Assembly (NCBI GenBank): GCA_965544035.1
Contig: CBEULR010000012.1
Span: forward strand, 4,484-68,483
Origin: CBEULR01 sp965544035
Lineage (GTDB): Bacteria; Bacillota; Desulfotomaculia; Desulfotomaculales; Desulforudaceae
Reading direction: 5' to 3'
Length of the DNA stretch: 64,000 nt
The notes below the pieces were generated by a model, which was not told where the DNA came from, made no database searches, and saw nothing but the letters and a program-made list of their open reading frames with translations. Positions 33,758 to 43,402 of the stretch are shown here, piece after piece (position 1 is the stretch's first letter; each line of letters opens with the position of its first letter). Position numbers and translations under genes: made by a program.

Positions 33758-34867
33758 TTAGCCCTTGCCCACGTTCTTGTGTGATACATTCCAAACAACT
33801 TCCTTATAGGCCTCAATCATGATGTCCAGGGAGCGCTCCCACGTATAAGAAGCAAGGACATGTTCCCGTCCGGCTTTACCCATTGATCGTCTCTTATCCC
33901 TATCCATCACCAGTGCGTATAAAGCCTCCGCCGCTGCGATCGGATCATTCCGCGGAACAACCAAGCCGGTACGCCCGTGTTCAACCACTTCCTTCGGGCC
34001 ATCCGCATCCGACACAACTACGGGCAATTCACACGCACTCGCCTCCAAAACGGCCACACCAAAACTTTCGCTGCGGCTCAATGCCACATAGATATCTAAC
34101 CGCCCGAGCCACACTGGAACTTCAGAATGAGGCACTTTGCCGGCAAAGGTAGTAACTGAACTCAGCCCGAGGTTATTCACCTGCTGCCGAAGCACTGCCC
34201 CCTGCGGCCCGTCCCCCACGACCAATAAGCGGATTTTATCGGCTATGGTCGGTTCCTCTTTCACCAAACGCGCCCGCAACAAACTAAATGCCTCAATAAG
34301 CGTATCAATCCCATACTTGGGAGCCAGCGTTTTCACCGTGCCAATAGTCACTGTTTCGTCTGATTCTGGTTCACTGCTTGGTCTAAACAAATGGTGGTCC
34401 ACGCCAAACGGTGTGATAAACATTTGACCCGGCTGCCAATACTTTTCCGTCTGACGGGCCATGGCGTGACTAGTGGAGCCAATGGCATCAGCAGCCTTAA
34501 GATTCTTGATCAGCAATGCCCGCGCAAATGCCCCGGACTCCGGAAAGTCATAAACATCGCTCCCCCAAACCGATAACAAGAGCGGATGAAATCCGGAAAG
34601 GCGGGCCAAAGTACCGTAGCCGCTAGCGTAATGGGCATTGAGTATATGGGGCCTTATTTCTTTCAGGAGACGGCGCATAGCCGGAGTTGCAAGATAATAA
34701 CCCCACGGCGCCCCAAAGGGCAAGTGATGAACAATAACCCGTGCATCCAAAGGTTCCTGCCCATCGTGCAACGTCGCAATGTGCACTTCTAAGCCCCGCT
34801 CCGCTAGACCATTAGCCCACCGGACAGTATGAATCGTGTTACGTCCGGCTAATAGACATACCTTCAT
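33758..34867 (-). CDS. Glycosyltransferase, GT4 family
   Basis: A 369-residue GT-B retaining glycosyltransferase. The N-terminal acceptor domain starts MKVCLLAGRNTIHTVRW. The C-terminal domain has the donor-site pattern VALSRSESFGVAVLEASACE (EX7E with E..E) and the GKV loop. It lies 10 bases before the 2-epimerase start and is part of the minus-strand glycan operon. It acts on lipid-linked oligosaccharide at the cytoplasmic face; the donor is not determined but the adjacent epimerase product is a fair guess. Confidence 0.87.
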   Translation of the reverse strand: MKVCLLAGRNTIHTVRWANGLAERGLEVHIATLHDGQEPLDARVIVHHLPFGAPWGYYLATPAMRRLLKEIRPHILNAHYASGYGTLARLSGFHPLLLSVWGSDVYDFPESGAFARALLIKNLKAADAIGSTSHAMARQTEKYWQPGQMFITPFGVDHHLFRPSSEPESDETVTIGTVKTLAPKYGIDTLIEAFSLLRARLVKEEPTIADKIRLLVVGDGPQGAVLRQQVNNLGLSSVTTFAGKVPHSEVPVWLGRLDIYVALSRSESFGVAVLEASACELPVVVSDADGPKEVVEHGRTGLVVPRNDPIAAAEALYALVMDRDKRRSMGKAGREHVLASYTWERSLDIMIEAYKEVVWNVSHKNVGKG

Positions 34868-34942
34868 CCTAATTCATAGCTCCCCTTATTCTGCTTAATC
34901 ACTTGAGCTTCACCGTTCCTCTTAATCCGAAAATGGTGGAAG

Positions 34943-36316
34943 CTAACTAACTCCTGCATAAATTTTTGCCTTTTTGGGGTTTCTTACTACGGTAGGCACT
35001 ATAAACGATTTAAAGTAATTGCCACATACAATTAGAATAGCCATGACCAACCAGGTAACATTCCAGATGAAATCCACAAAGCCGCCGGTTATGGGAACAC
35101 CAAAAATAAAGTAACCCATAACAGCCAAATAGGTTGGTGTCTTTGGTAGCGTAATTAGTAAGTTGTAAACTGATTGGATAATTACCCCTACAATTACAGG
35201 GGCAAGGAAAAGACCAATATAACCAAAGTTAGCCCAGGCCTCTGCAATAAACAGCGTATTCATTACACCTGCAGTACCAGCTTCCACAGCTGCAGGAGAG
35301 TATATTTCCATCAAAATCCTTGCAGAACGAAAATGCTCAATCCCAAACACAGATACAATCCAAGATGGAAAACTTGCACCATTTAAGAAAGGCATTACTT
35401 GTGGGAATATGTCAAATGTTAAAGGTAAGGCAGCAACCTGCCCCATGAGTACCCTTCCCAAAGGCCCCCCACTAATTGAAAAGGCTACACCACCTGTTGA
35501 TATTACATATAGCAAGATAATCAATCCACAAGCTAGCACCACAATCCTAGTTAGCGCTTTTACCGTGGTTCCCCCGTCAATAGCAGTTTTGATAATGAAC
35601 AATGTAATAAAATACTGTATTGCCGGAGCCTTTGCACCAGAATATGTAACAGCCATCAAGGCAATAATAGCCGTAAAATAAAACCAAAACTTATATGGCA
35701 ATGTCTTGTACAAACGATAGTAGCCATAAGCTATATAAGAAACAAAGGGAGCCAGAAACAAACTGAATAGATTCCTTATGTAAACACTCCCACCAAACTC
35801 TCTTGAAGCCTCGATTCTGAGTTGCGCATAATGCATTGGATCTGTTCCCGAAAGCAGACTCGCGATTAGCGGCGGTGTTGATAGATGATAATACGTATAA
35901 ACTGTTGCCATAAAAGCTATCCCAGACATAATGACCCAATACAGCACAAGAGAACTATCCCTCTTGCTTTGTAAAGGAACCAATTTGGCGCCAAAATAAT
36001 CTAGGATTTTACGCCTAATTCTAACTTTCGAAAACACCGCTTCAGTGATTATCATAGAAGACGGCATCATTATCATAACATAGCAAACAGACCAATATGC
36101 TAGAAGCAACGATTGCTCCGAAGCCAGCGACATTCGGTAGTGATATACCCCGAAAAGTGATAGGTTTACCCCAACAAACGTAAGCAGACATAATTGATAA
36201 TAAAAAATCCATGAGACAATATTTAGCCTAAGCAGTGACATGGTCCCTGCGGCACGTCTAAAAAGAAGGAAACTGACAAAAAGCACTACAACTGAAACAA
36301 ACGCATAAAAATACAT
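34943..36316 (-). CDS. O-antigen/oligosaccharide polymerase, Wzy-like
   Basis: A 457-residue membrane protein with about 12 hydrophobic segments and a larger extracytoplasmic loop around residues 270-340 containing FLNGASFPSWIVSVFGIEH. Polymerases of this type link repeat units on the outer face and share little sequence; the call rests on topology, length and place beside GT4 genes and upstream of Wzx. It is strikingly AT-rich, as wzy genes often are. Start: ATG at 36316 with GGGGAT upstream; a TTG at 36331 is in frame. Confidence 0.75.
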   Translation of the reverse strand: MYFYAFVSVVVLFVSFLLFRRAAGTMSLLRLNIVSWIFYYQLCLLTFVGVNLSLFGVYHYRMSLASEQSLLLAYWSVCYVMIMMPSSMIITEAVFSKVRIRRKILDYFGAKLVPLQSKRDSSLVLYWVIMSGIAFMATVYTYYHLSTPPLIASLLSGTDPMHYAQLRIEASREFGGSVYIRNLFSLFLAPFVSYIAYGYYRLYKTLPYKFWFYFTAIIALMAVTYSGAKAPAIQYFITLFIIKTAIDGGTTVKALTRIVVLACGLIILLYVISTGGVAFSISGGPLGRVLMGQVAALPLTFDIFPQVMPFLNGASFPSWIVSVFGIEHFRSARILMEIYSPAAVEAGTAGVMNTLFIAEAWANFGYIGLFLAPVIVGVIIQSVYNLLITLPKTPTYLAVMGYFIFGVPITGGFVDFIWNVTWLVMAILIVCGNYFKSFIVPTVVRNPKKAKIYAGVS

Positions 36317-36366
36317 AAACCTAATCCCCAAATCTAATACTAACCAAAATTATTCAACAACAGCTT

Positions 36367-37488
36367 CTAACCAGCTTCTTTTCTATAATTCAATAAAGCC
36401 TCTAATACCGTCTCAGCCCTGGATTTCCAGGTATGACGGTTCCGCACGTCCCTTACGCGTTCAGTAACTGCCGATATACAACTTTTATCTTTCACCAAAC
36501 GATTAAGCAACTGAATTGTTTCCTTATGGCTATTGGGAGTCCAGCCGATACCCTCTTTAGCTACGAAATCCGCGGACGCAGTTCCTGCCGTAGTAATGAT
36601 TGGTAAACCTGCTCCCAGTGCTTCAAAAACCTTTACGGGCATGGCGAACTTGAGATACTCATAAGACTGCCGGAGAATCGCCACTGCATCAGCATCCCCA
36701 TATAGCCGACGTAAGCCATTACCATGCTCATGAACTATACGCACGCGCTCTGAAAGCCAGGATTTATAGTAACTGCGATAAACATTCCATTCTGGAGCAC
36801 GGCAACATAATGTAAGTTCAACGCCATCAACGTCAGAAACCGCTTTTAGGAGTGGCTTCAAATCATAGTTTGGTGGCGTAACACCGCCGATGTACAGTAG
36901 GTGAAGCCGCCCCTCCTTGATCTCCTTCCTGCTTGTATTACCCCAAATATCAGCGCCCGGGGGCAACGCCGATAGACGACTCACGGGCCACGGACGCAAT
37001 AACGCCCGATTCATCTGTTCAGATGGAAGAAACAGATGATCCACTGTCGACTCTATCTGCTTCCACTCAAGATGATAGAACACCTTAGCTATCATTTGCT
37101 TTACGAACGGTACCCCTCTCGCGTAATGCGGAAAGCGCCAATGTACATCACGATAGAAAAGCGCTACCGGCAAACCTGAAGCACGGCAGGTTTGAAAGAA
37201 AGCAGCATCAAGAAAAGGCCGACGAGGCAGATGATCAAGATCAGTCAAAGCCATCGGCATAGTACTAGACTCCGCGTACAATCCAATGTACTCTTTACCT
37301 AATTTTTCACGCTCAGCGCAGAGCTTCGCTATTGCTTGCTTTCTTTGCTTTGAATCACCACTTATAACCTTAATACCTATCCCTGCATCTTCAAAACCGC
37401 GAATGATCGCAAGCGGACGCACACCACTACCCGATTTAGCATTGTAGTCCAGTTTAAAAGGGAAATATAATAAGACCCGGTTCCTCAT
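36367..37488 (-). CDS. Glycosyltransferase, GT4-like
   Basis: A 373-residue protein with a GT-B layout: N-terminal part FPFKLDYNAKSGSGVRPLAI, and C-terminal donor domain with LLYIGGVTPPNYDL and KFAMPVKVFEALGAGLPIIT, the usual phosphate/nucleotide-binding helix. There is no membrane segment. It follows the flippase remnant region and precedes wzy, in the same direction as all others. Substrates are unknown. Composition is AT-rich like wzy, suggesting the two arrived together. Confidence 0.8.
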   Translation of the reverse strand: MRNRVLLYFPFKLDYNAKSGSGVRPLAIIRGFEDAGIGIKVISGDSKQRKQAIAKLCAEREKLGKEYIGLYAESSTMPMALTDLDHLPRRPFLDAAFFQTCRASGLPVALFYRDVHWRFPHYARGVPFVKQMIAKVFYHLEWKQIESTVDHLFLPSEQMNRALLRPWPVSRLSALPPGADIWGNTSRKEIKEGRLHLLYIGGVTPPNYDLKPLLKAVSDVDGVELTLCCRAPEWNVYRSYYKSWLSERVRIVHEHGNGLRRLYGDADAVAILRQSYEYLKFAMPVKVFEALGAGLPIITTAGTASADFVAKEGIGWTPNSHKETIQLLNRLVKDKSCISAVTERVRDVRNRHTWKSRAETVLEALLNYRKEAG

Positions 37489-37795
37489 ACTCGTAACGCC
37501 TTCCTGCCAGAATTGAATTTTGCCATAAATGTTGGATTAAACACCCCGGTGTTTGCAAGTCATATGCCCCCGCGCAGGAGAGGAAATCTGCGAGCTAACC
37601 AGCCATACACTCATTTGGCATGTAGCACGCTTGGTGATGCCGATTCACTTAATCTATGTGCAACTTCGCAGGCATTGCCGATAAACCCTCCGCTGGGAAG
37701 CGTGATAAAAGTAACTGTTATGCCAGAGCAGAGTAAAATTACCGCCAACCTGACGGGTGGCGTGTACCAGTCTTTCAACCAGCGCTACGGCCACT
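37489..37795. other. Spacer with gene debris between the flippase and a glycosyltransferase
   Basis: No intact gene. The part next to the flippase holds a polysaccharide-deacetylase-like tail (37654-37806, listed separately). The rest, about 37489-37650, has no convincing reading frame. An open plus-strand frame across this region has no family features and I treat it as chance. Confidence 0.55.
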
Positions 37796-37806
37796 TCAGG
37801 ATCCAC
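37654..37806 (-). pseudogene. C-terminal remnant of a polysaccharide-deacetylase-like protein
   Basis: A 50-codon frame on the minus strand reads VDPEVAVALVERLVHATRQV then GGNFTLLWHNSYFYHA and RRVYRQCL. The GGxFTLLWHNS pattern followed by a W/Y-R-x-x-Y helix is the tail of NodB-like deacetylase relatives in glycan loci. The catalytic domain is absent. It overlaps the last bases of the flippase gene in another frame, so the flippase end may itself mark a recombination joint. Confidence 0.45.
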
Positions 37807-39292
37807 TCCGCATATGCATGTTACGGACAAACGGTAATATCCGCCAAAATAGTACCGTGCCCAGCGCTGTACCTAACACCGCCACAAGGACCAAGTTCCC
37901 CCAGCAGACTGTTCTTTCAAGATCAAGCGGGATTAATTCTTTCAAAAACCAGATAGTTACGACTATCGGTAAAACCGCTATCAACTCTTTAGGCAATTTC
38001 ATCAACCAGGTACTTAACTGTAGTCCAGCCGAGCCAAACAGCCATACCATAGCCCCAAGGTACACAACACTACTGGCACCCGCATAAAGGAGTATTGCAA
38101 GGATTACATCTTCCAGATAAGCACCCGAAACGATCGCGGCTATACGCGCAAACAGTAATGACAGCTGAAAAACTAAAACGCCGCGCTGTAACTCCATCAC
38201 AAAAGCTAATGTCGATAGTGGTGAAAATATAAACTGAAGCAGCAACATCGGAACCAATAACTGGGCATAAACACCAGCCTGATACCAATCCACCCCGAAG
38301 AAAACAGCAAAGATTTCTGGTGCCACAACGGCCAATATAATTAATGGACCTGTACCAACGCGGACCAACGCATCAATAGTCGTAAGCGTTATGGTAGCTA
38401 GCCTATGTTCACGTCGCGCCTCTGCAGCACTAGAATGAAAAACCTGGCCAATTGACTGCCCTAGAAGGTTCAATGGCATTTGCAAGACACGGTTGGCCAA
38501 CATATAGAACCCGGCAATGGCGGGCGCAAACAGGGCGGCAAATAGTATAGATGGCAACTGAAATCCCGCAGTATAAGCCAACCCCGACCACGTGGAGTAG
38601 TATGGGAAGCGCCGATAGCGGCGGGCTGCCCACCGGATGCGGTCACCACGGATGCGAAGCAGTGCCGAACGATCCTCGCGCCAGGCGCTGCGTACCAGGT
38701 TGGTTAACCCGGCGGCTTGACCGACCACCTGGCCCAAAATCAATCCCAGCGGGCCGAAGTGGGCAAAACCCAAGCCAATTTGTGTGGCTACCATTCCCCC
38801 GCCCTGTTGCAACTTGGTGCCGGCGATGCGGGTAAAGGCACGTTTGCGTACCGCCCAGTAGTTAAAAGCCTGATAAGCACCCCCCAAAGCAACACCTACA
38901 GGCAACAACCAAAGATATGGCTTTAGCACCGGGGCATTGGTCCAGACCACGATACTGTCACCAAATACAGTTACGATCAGTGCAATGACCGCCGTGACGA
39001 TGCCCGCGCAGATCAGCGACAACGCCAAGATATTAGCTGCAGAACCGTCACTGCGGGGCAGCGGAATGGCCAACTGATAACGGAGGCTGGCTGCCACGGT
39101 AACAATACCTAGAAAGGAAGCATAAACCGCCAGGACACCAAAATCATCGGGCGTATACAGCCTGGTGAGGACGGGCGAGGCCAGCACCACGATGGCCTGC
39201 CCCGCGGCAGTGCCGGAGGCAAGCACGGTTACACCCCGGGCAAAACGGCTTTTCGGAAGCAAGCGGCTGATGATGGTCTGTAAACGTGTCAT
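37796..39292 (-). CDS. Wzx-type oligosaccharide flippase
   Basis: A 498-residue MOP-superfamily protein with about 12-14 membrane segments. The N-terminal GVTVLASGTAAGQAIVVLAS followed by PVLTRLYTPDDFGVLAVY is typical of the polysaccharide_synt (Wzx/RfbX) family. It carries undecaprenyl-linked repeat units across the membrane for Wzy-dependent polymerisation. Its start overlaps the stop of the oxidoreductase-acetyltransferase fusion gene by 4 bases, so it is coupled to the WbpABDE sugar pathway. The extreme C-terminus runs into the debris described above. Confidence 0.9.
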   Translation of the reverse strand: MTRLQTIISRLLPKSRFARGVTVLASGTAAGQAIVVLASPVLTRLYTPDDFGVLAVYASFLGIVTVAASLRYQLAIPLPRSDGSAANILALSLICAGIVTAVIALIVTVFGDSIVVWTNAPVLKPYLWLLPVGVALGGAYQAFNYWAVRKRAFTRIAGTKLQQGGGMVATQIGLGFAHFGPLGLILGQVVGQAAGLTNLVRSAWREDRSALLRIRGDRIRWAARRYRRFPYYSTWSGLAYTAGFQLPSILFAALFAPAIAGFYMLANRVLQMPLNLLGQSIGQVFHSSAAEARREHRLATITLTTIDALVRVGTGPLIILAVVAPEIFAVFFGVDWYQAGVYAQLLVPMLLLQFIFSPLSTLAFVMELQRGVLVFQLSLLFARIAAIVSGAYLEDVILAILLYAGASSVVYLGAMVWLFGSAGLQLSTWLMKLPKELIAVLPIVVTIWFLKELIPLDLERTVCWGNLVLVAVLGTALGTVLFWRILPFVRNMHMRSGS

Positions 39293-40845
39293 TGTCTAAT
39301 TCTTGTTGATTCACGCGCTATGATTTTGTCAGAGGCAAGCTTCTGATATGTCTGGCCGCACACCGGGCACGCGGCACGTTCAGCATCGAACACCAACTTA
39401 TTACCGCAGGCACACATCCAGCCTTTTACCGTCGCCGGGCTGCCGTAGACAAGGGCATACGGGGGTACGTCCCTGGTCACCACAGCACCCGCGCCAATAA
39501 AGGAGTGTTCGCCTAATGTCACGCCGCAGACGATGGTGGCATTGGCCCCGATGGTGCAGCCTCGCTTTACGACCGTTTTCAAATAGCCCGACGAGTCGGT
39601 GGGATGAGCTGAGCGGGGCTTGTCTACATTGGTAAATACCATCGAAGGGCCGCAGAAGACATCGTCTTCCAGCGTAACCCCCTCGTACACACTGACGTTG
39701 TTCTGAATCTTGACATTGTTGCCGATTTTAACGCCGCGACCGACAAAAACATTTTGGCCGAGGCTGCAGTTTCCGCCGATCTCGGCCCCGGACATTACGT
39801 GACAAAAGTGCCAGATCTTCGTTCCCTTTCCGATCTTCACGGGTTCATCCACTATGGCGGATGGATGTACAAAGTAGGGTTTATCAACGGATCTTCCCAG
39901 GGCTTCTTCAGCCTGCACCAGTATCTTCACGACTTCTGCTCCGCGTCTCCCGTCAGCCAGTGGGGTCTCACGGGTTTTAATGCATTCTAAAAAGTGTTCG
40001 GCCTGCAGGGTAAGTGCGTCTCCGTCCTCAACTTCGATCTCTTCCCGCCCCTCATCCCACAGGCTAAGGTCGGATACATTAACACCCTTGCGGTACAGCC
40101 ACAGCCGGTTGTTGTATTCATCGTAGACCAGCATCCCCTTGCTGCCGATCACGGTAGTCCGCCGCTCGACCTCCGGCCAAAGCCAGGAGGTATGAATGTG
40201 CGCCTGCACACTGTCTTCAAAAGCGATAGTCACCCGGATATCGTCCTCGATGTCCGGCTGGATGGCGGAAAGGCCGGTTGCCGTTACCTTCTTCACGGCC
40301 CCCGGGGCCAACTGCAGGAGCAAGGCGGCGTCATGCGGGGCGAAGCTCCAGAATACATTCTCTGCACGGCGTACGGTACCCAGTTTGAGGCGCCGCATCT
40401 CGATAAGGTATGGTTGACCGATCATCCCATTCCGCACACAGGCGGCCAGTTTGCGGACGATGGGTTTGTACAGCAGCAGGTGCCCCACCGCGAGTACCCG
40501 GGCACTACGATCGGCCATAGAGACCAGTTCTTCCGCTCCATCCACGGACAGGGTCATAGGCTTCTCAACCAGCACATCTTTCCCCGCCATTAGACATTCT
40601 TTGGCGATGGCGTAATGCGTGGGCGCAGGCGTAGCTACAACGAGGGCCGCGATATCGGGATTGTGCAATAATTCTTGATAATCGCTGTATACGGGAGTAT
40701 TGGGATAGGTCTCCTTAATGTTCTTGCGCAGAACGGGACTGGCCTCGGCCACACCAGCCAAAACGCCAAGGGAATGGAACACACGTACGTGATTCTTACC
40801 CCAGTTGCCGGCCCCGATAACCGCTACCTGCGGATCTTTACTCAC
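39289..40845 (-). CDS. Fused sugar 3-dehydrogenase and N-acetyltransferase (WbpB-WbpD type) with zinc ribbon
   Basis: A 518-residue bifunctional protein. Residues ~1-310 are a Gfo/Idh/MocA oxidoreductase (VIGAGNWGKNHVRVF, VEKPMTLS), oxidising UDP-GlcNAcA at C3 as WbpB does. Residues ~325-480 are a left-handed beta-helix acetyltransferase (IGKGTKIWHFCHV, VFTNVDKPRSAHP, IGAGAVVTRDVPP) like WbpD, which acetylates the 3-amino group. The end has a zinc ribbon, CACGNKL..CPVCG. WbpE's transamination lies between the two chemical steps, so the fusion brackets it. Neighbouring WbpA overlaps by 4 bases. Confidence 0.9.
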   Translation of the reverse strand: MSKDPQVAVIGAGNWGKNHVRVFHSLGVLAGVAEASPVLRKNIKETYPNTPVYSDYQELLHNPDIAALVVATPAPTHYAIAKECLMAGKDVLVEKPMTLSVDGAEELVSMADRSARVLAVGHLLLYKPIVRKLAACVRNGMIGQPYLIEMRRLKLGTVRRAENVFWSFAPHDAALLLQLAPGAVKKVTATGLSAIQPDIEDDIRVTIAFEDSVQAHIHTSWLWPEVERRTTVIGSKGMLVYDEYNNRLWLYRKGVNVSDLSLWDEGREEIEVEDGDALTLQAEHFLECIKTRETPLADGRRGAEVVKILVQAEEALGRSVDKPYFVHPSAIVDEPVKIGKGTKIWHFCHVMSGAEIGGNCSLGQNVFVGRGVKIGNNVKIQNNVSVYEGVTLEDDVFCGPSMVFTNVDKPRSAHPTDSSGYLKTVVKRGCTIGANATIVCGVTLGEHSFIGAGAVVTRDVPPYALVYGSPATVKGWMCACGNKLVFDAERAACPVCGQTYQKLASDKIIARESTRIRQ

Positions 40846-42182
40846 AGCAGGACCACCTTCCCTTCGCGATGCGGGACCTTCTTGGTGGCGTTACGCGTAT
40901 CCAGGATCCTCTTTGCCTTATCCACCAGCCAAGAGTAATTGATCCCCGAATGGTCGGTGGTGATCAGCACCAAATCAACTTCATTTAGGAGTTCCTCGGT
41001 CAGCGGCTCCGACATAAACTCCTGCGATCCAATACACACCTTGTCCACGTAGGGGTCGTGGTACTTGATCTGCACGTCGTCCTGCAGGAGCAGTTCGGCG
41101 ACGTATACAGCAGGTGACTCACGCATATCACCTAAATCTTTTTTATAAGCCATACCTAACATAAGCACTTTGGATCGCGAAGGCGCGATGCCCATCTGGT
41201 TTAGAATGCGCAGGGCCTTTTCGCGCACAAATTCAGGCATCCGGCGATTGATTTCTCCGGCCAGACCGATGAATCTGGTGGTGAAGCCGTTTTCCCGGGC
41301 CTTCCATTCGAGATAGTGGGGATCAATCGGGATGCAGTGACCGCCCACACCCGGCCCTGGGTAAAACGGCATTATGCCGAAGGGTTTGGTAAAAGCGGCG
41401 TCCAGTACCTCCCAGACATTGAGATTCATCTTGTCACAGAGAAGGGCGAGTTCATTCACCAGGGCGATGTTCACCGCTCGGAATGTGTTCTCGAAGACCT
41501 TAACTAGTTCTGCAGCTCTGGCGCTGGAAACCGTGACTATATGTTCGATGGTCTGTGTATAGAAAGCCGAGCCCACTTCAAGGGACTGCGGCCCAACGCC
41601 GCCCAGCACCTTGTTGGTGTTCTTGGTGGTATAACGGCGATTTCCCGGGTCCACCCTTTCCGGTGAATGGCACAGAAAGAAATCCTGTTCCATCTTGAGA
41701 CCCGATTCCTCAAGAATGGGAAGCATCACTTCCTCGGTTGTACCCGGATAGGTAGTCGATTCAAGTGAAACCAGCTGCCCCGGGCGCAGTCTCCGGGAAA
41801 TCTCACGGGTCACACTCACCACATATTGCAGGTCGGGGGAAAGGTGACGGTCCAGCGGTGTGGGGACGCAGATCACGATCACGTCCATATCGGGTATGGG
41901 TGAAAAGTCGGTGTGGGCTTTCAGCAGTCCACGGGTAACTAAATCCTTCAGCTCTTCGTCCTTGACGTCACGTATGTAGTTTTGACCGGCGTTCACCTGC
42001 TGCGCCCTATGGCGGTTCTGCTCGATGCCGGTAACGCTGAACCCCACTTTAGCTTTTTCTACGGCAAAGGGCAGACCCACGTAGCCCAGGCCGACCACAC
42101 ACACGTTTGCGGTACGGTTCTTGATTCGATGCAGGAGAACATCTTTGTGACTCCCAGATTCACGGATGGCGGGTTCAGTCAT
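40842..42182 (-). CDS. wbpA: UDP-N-acetylglucosamine 6-dehydrogenase, WbpA/WecC family
   Basis: A 446-residue NAD-dependent nucleotide-sugar dehydrogenase. The Rossmann motif VVGLGYVGLPFAVEKAKVGF is at about 30-49, LESTTYPGTTEE is the central linker, the catalytic region is GPGVGGHCIPIDPHY with the active cysteine, and a C-terminal UDP-binding domain follows. It oxidises UDP-GlcNAc to the uronic acid, the first step of the diacetamido-uronate pathway completed by the WbpB-WbpD fusion and WbpE next to it. It overlaps the fusion gene by 4 bases. Confidence 0.92.
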   Translation of the reverse strand: MTEPAIRESGSHKDVLLHRIKNRTANVCVVGLGYVGLPFAVEKAKVGFSVTGIEQNRHRAQQVNAGQNYIRDVKDEELKDLVTRGLLKAHTDFSPIPDMDVIVICVPTPLDRHLSPDLQYVVSVTREISRRLRPGQLVSLESTTYPGTTEEVMLPILEESGLKMEQDFFLCHSPERVDPGNRRYTTKNTNKVLGGVGPQSLEVGSAFYTQTIEHIVTVSSARAAELVKVFENTFRAVNIALVNELALLCDKMNLNVWEVLDAAFTKPFGIMPFYPGPGVGGHCIPIDPHYLEWKARENGFTTRFIGLAGEINRRMPEFVREKALRILNQMGIAPSRSKVLMLGMAYKKDLGDMRESPAVYVAELLLQDDVQIKYHDPYVDKVCIGSQEFMSEPLTEELLNEVDLVLITTDHSGINYSWLVDKAKRILDTRNATKKVPHREGKVVLL

Positions 42183-42205
42183 AAAAGCCCTTCTTTCTTC
42201 AGAAA

Positions 42206-43339
42206 CTACTGCTCAAAGAACTCAACTACTGCCTTGCCGATCAGCTCGATTTCATCGTTCGTCAACTCCGGAAACATCGGCAAGGACAGCACTTCATTAC
42301 AGGCTACTTCGGCAACCGGGAAGTCGCCCGGCTGATAGCCAAGGCCGGCAAAAACGGCCTGCAGGTGCATGGGGACCGGATAGTAGACGGTGGAACTGAT
42401 CCCGTGCTCTTGCAGGTATTTCCGCAGTTCCTCACGCCCCGGCGTCTGGATGGTGTATTGATGGTAGACGTGGTAGGCGTATTCCGGCTCGGTCGTCTTG
42501 CTCAGGCCAGGTGCAGCCGTGGATTGGATCTGACGCAGAATCCGGTTGTAGTGCGCGGCAATCTCGCGCCTCCGGTTGATCCACGTTTCCAAATGCGGCA
42601 GCTTGACACGGAGAATAGCCGCCTGCAGTTCATCAAGACGGCTGTTCGATCCCAGCACTTGGTGGTGATACTTGGGTCTGGCACCGTGCACACGGAGCAG
42701 ACGCAGACGATCCGCGATTTCCGGGTCGTTGGTGACCACCATTCCCCCATCCCCGAAGGCGCCGAGGTTTTTCGTGGGGAAAAAGCTGATACACCCGGCA
42801 TCGCCGAGAGCCCCAATTCTCCGTCCCTTGTACCGTGCACCCAAAGCCTGCGCCGCGTCTTCGATGACCTTTAGATTGTACCGGCGTGCCACCTCGATAA
42901 TTGGATCCATATCGGCCGGGCAGCCATAAAGATGCACCGGGATGATCGCCTTTGTTCTTTCGGTGATCCGCTCTTTGATAAGGTTCGGGTTAATGTTCCA
43001 GGTTTCCGGATCTATATCCACAAACACCGGACGGGCACCCAGTTTCTGGATGGACCCGGCCGTGGCGAAAAAGGTGAACGGCGTGGTAATCACTTCGTCA
43101 CCCGGGCCGACACCGCAGGCCTGCAGTGCGAGGTATAAGGCATCGCTCCCACTGGCCACTCCAATGCCGAACCGCGCTTCGCAGAACGCGGCTATTTCCT
43201 GCTCCAGCGCCTGAACGTTCTCTCCAAGGATAAACCGCCCGCTGTCGATTACATCGGAAATAGCCGAAAGCAGTTGATCCCTGAGTGCGGCGTTTTGTCT
43301 GGCAAGGCTGAATCCGGGAATATTATGTTTTCTGTACAT
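42206..43339 (-). CDS. wbpE: DegT-family aminotransferase, WbpE-like
   Basis: A 377-residue PLP enzyme. GSDALYLALQACGVGPGDEV, EDAAQALGARYKG and FFPTKNLGAFGDGGM (Schiff-base lysine in PTKN) are the hallmarks. Within the wbpA, wbpB-wbpD set it should transaminate UDP-3-keto-GlcNAcA to the 3-amino sugar, with glutamate as donor. It is the most upstream of the four pathway genes and lies 23 bases before wbpA. Confidence 0.9.
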   Translation of the reverse strand: MYRKHNIPGFSLARQNAALRDQLLSAISDVIDSGRFILGENVQALEQEIAAFCEARFGIGVASGSDALYLALQACGVGPGDEVITTPFTFFATAGSIQKLGARPVFVDIDPETWNINPNLIKERITERTKAIIPVHLYGCPADMDPIIEVARRYNLKVIEDAAQALGARYKGRRIGALGDAGCISFFPTKNLGAFGDGGMVVTNDPEIADRLRLLRVHGARPKYHHQVLGSNSRLDELQAAILRVKLPHLETWINRRREIAAHYNRILRQIQSTAAPGLSKTTEPEYAYHVYHQYTIQTPGREELRKYLQEHGISSTVYYPVPMHLQAVFAGLGYQPGDFPVAEVACNEVLSLPMFPELTNDEIELIGKAVVEFFEQ

Positions 43340-43402
43340 TTGTTTTCACCCTCATATTATTGCTGGATTACTGACTAATTTGTATAATATACAAGTCTTC
43401 GG

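Noticed and set aside
37513..37956. Plus-strand 147-residue frame between flippase and glycosyltransferase genes
   Set aside because: No recognisable features, and it overlaps the end of the flippase gene antisense; the minus strand here shows a deacetylase-like tail.
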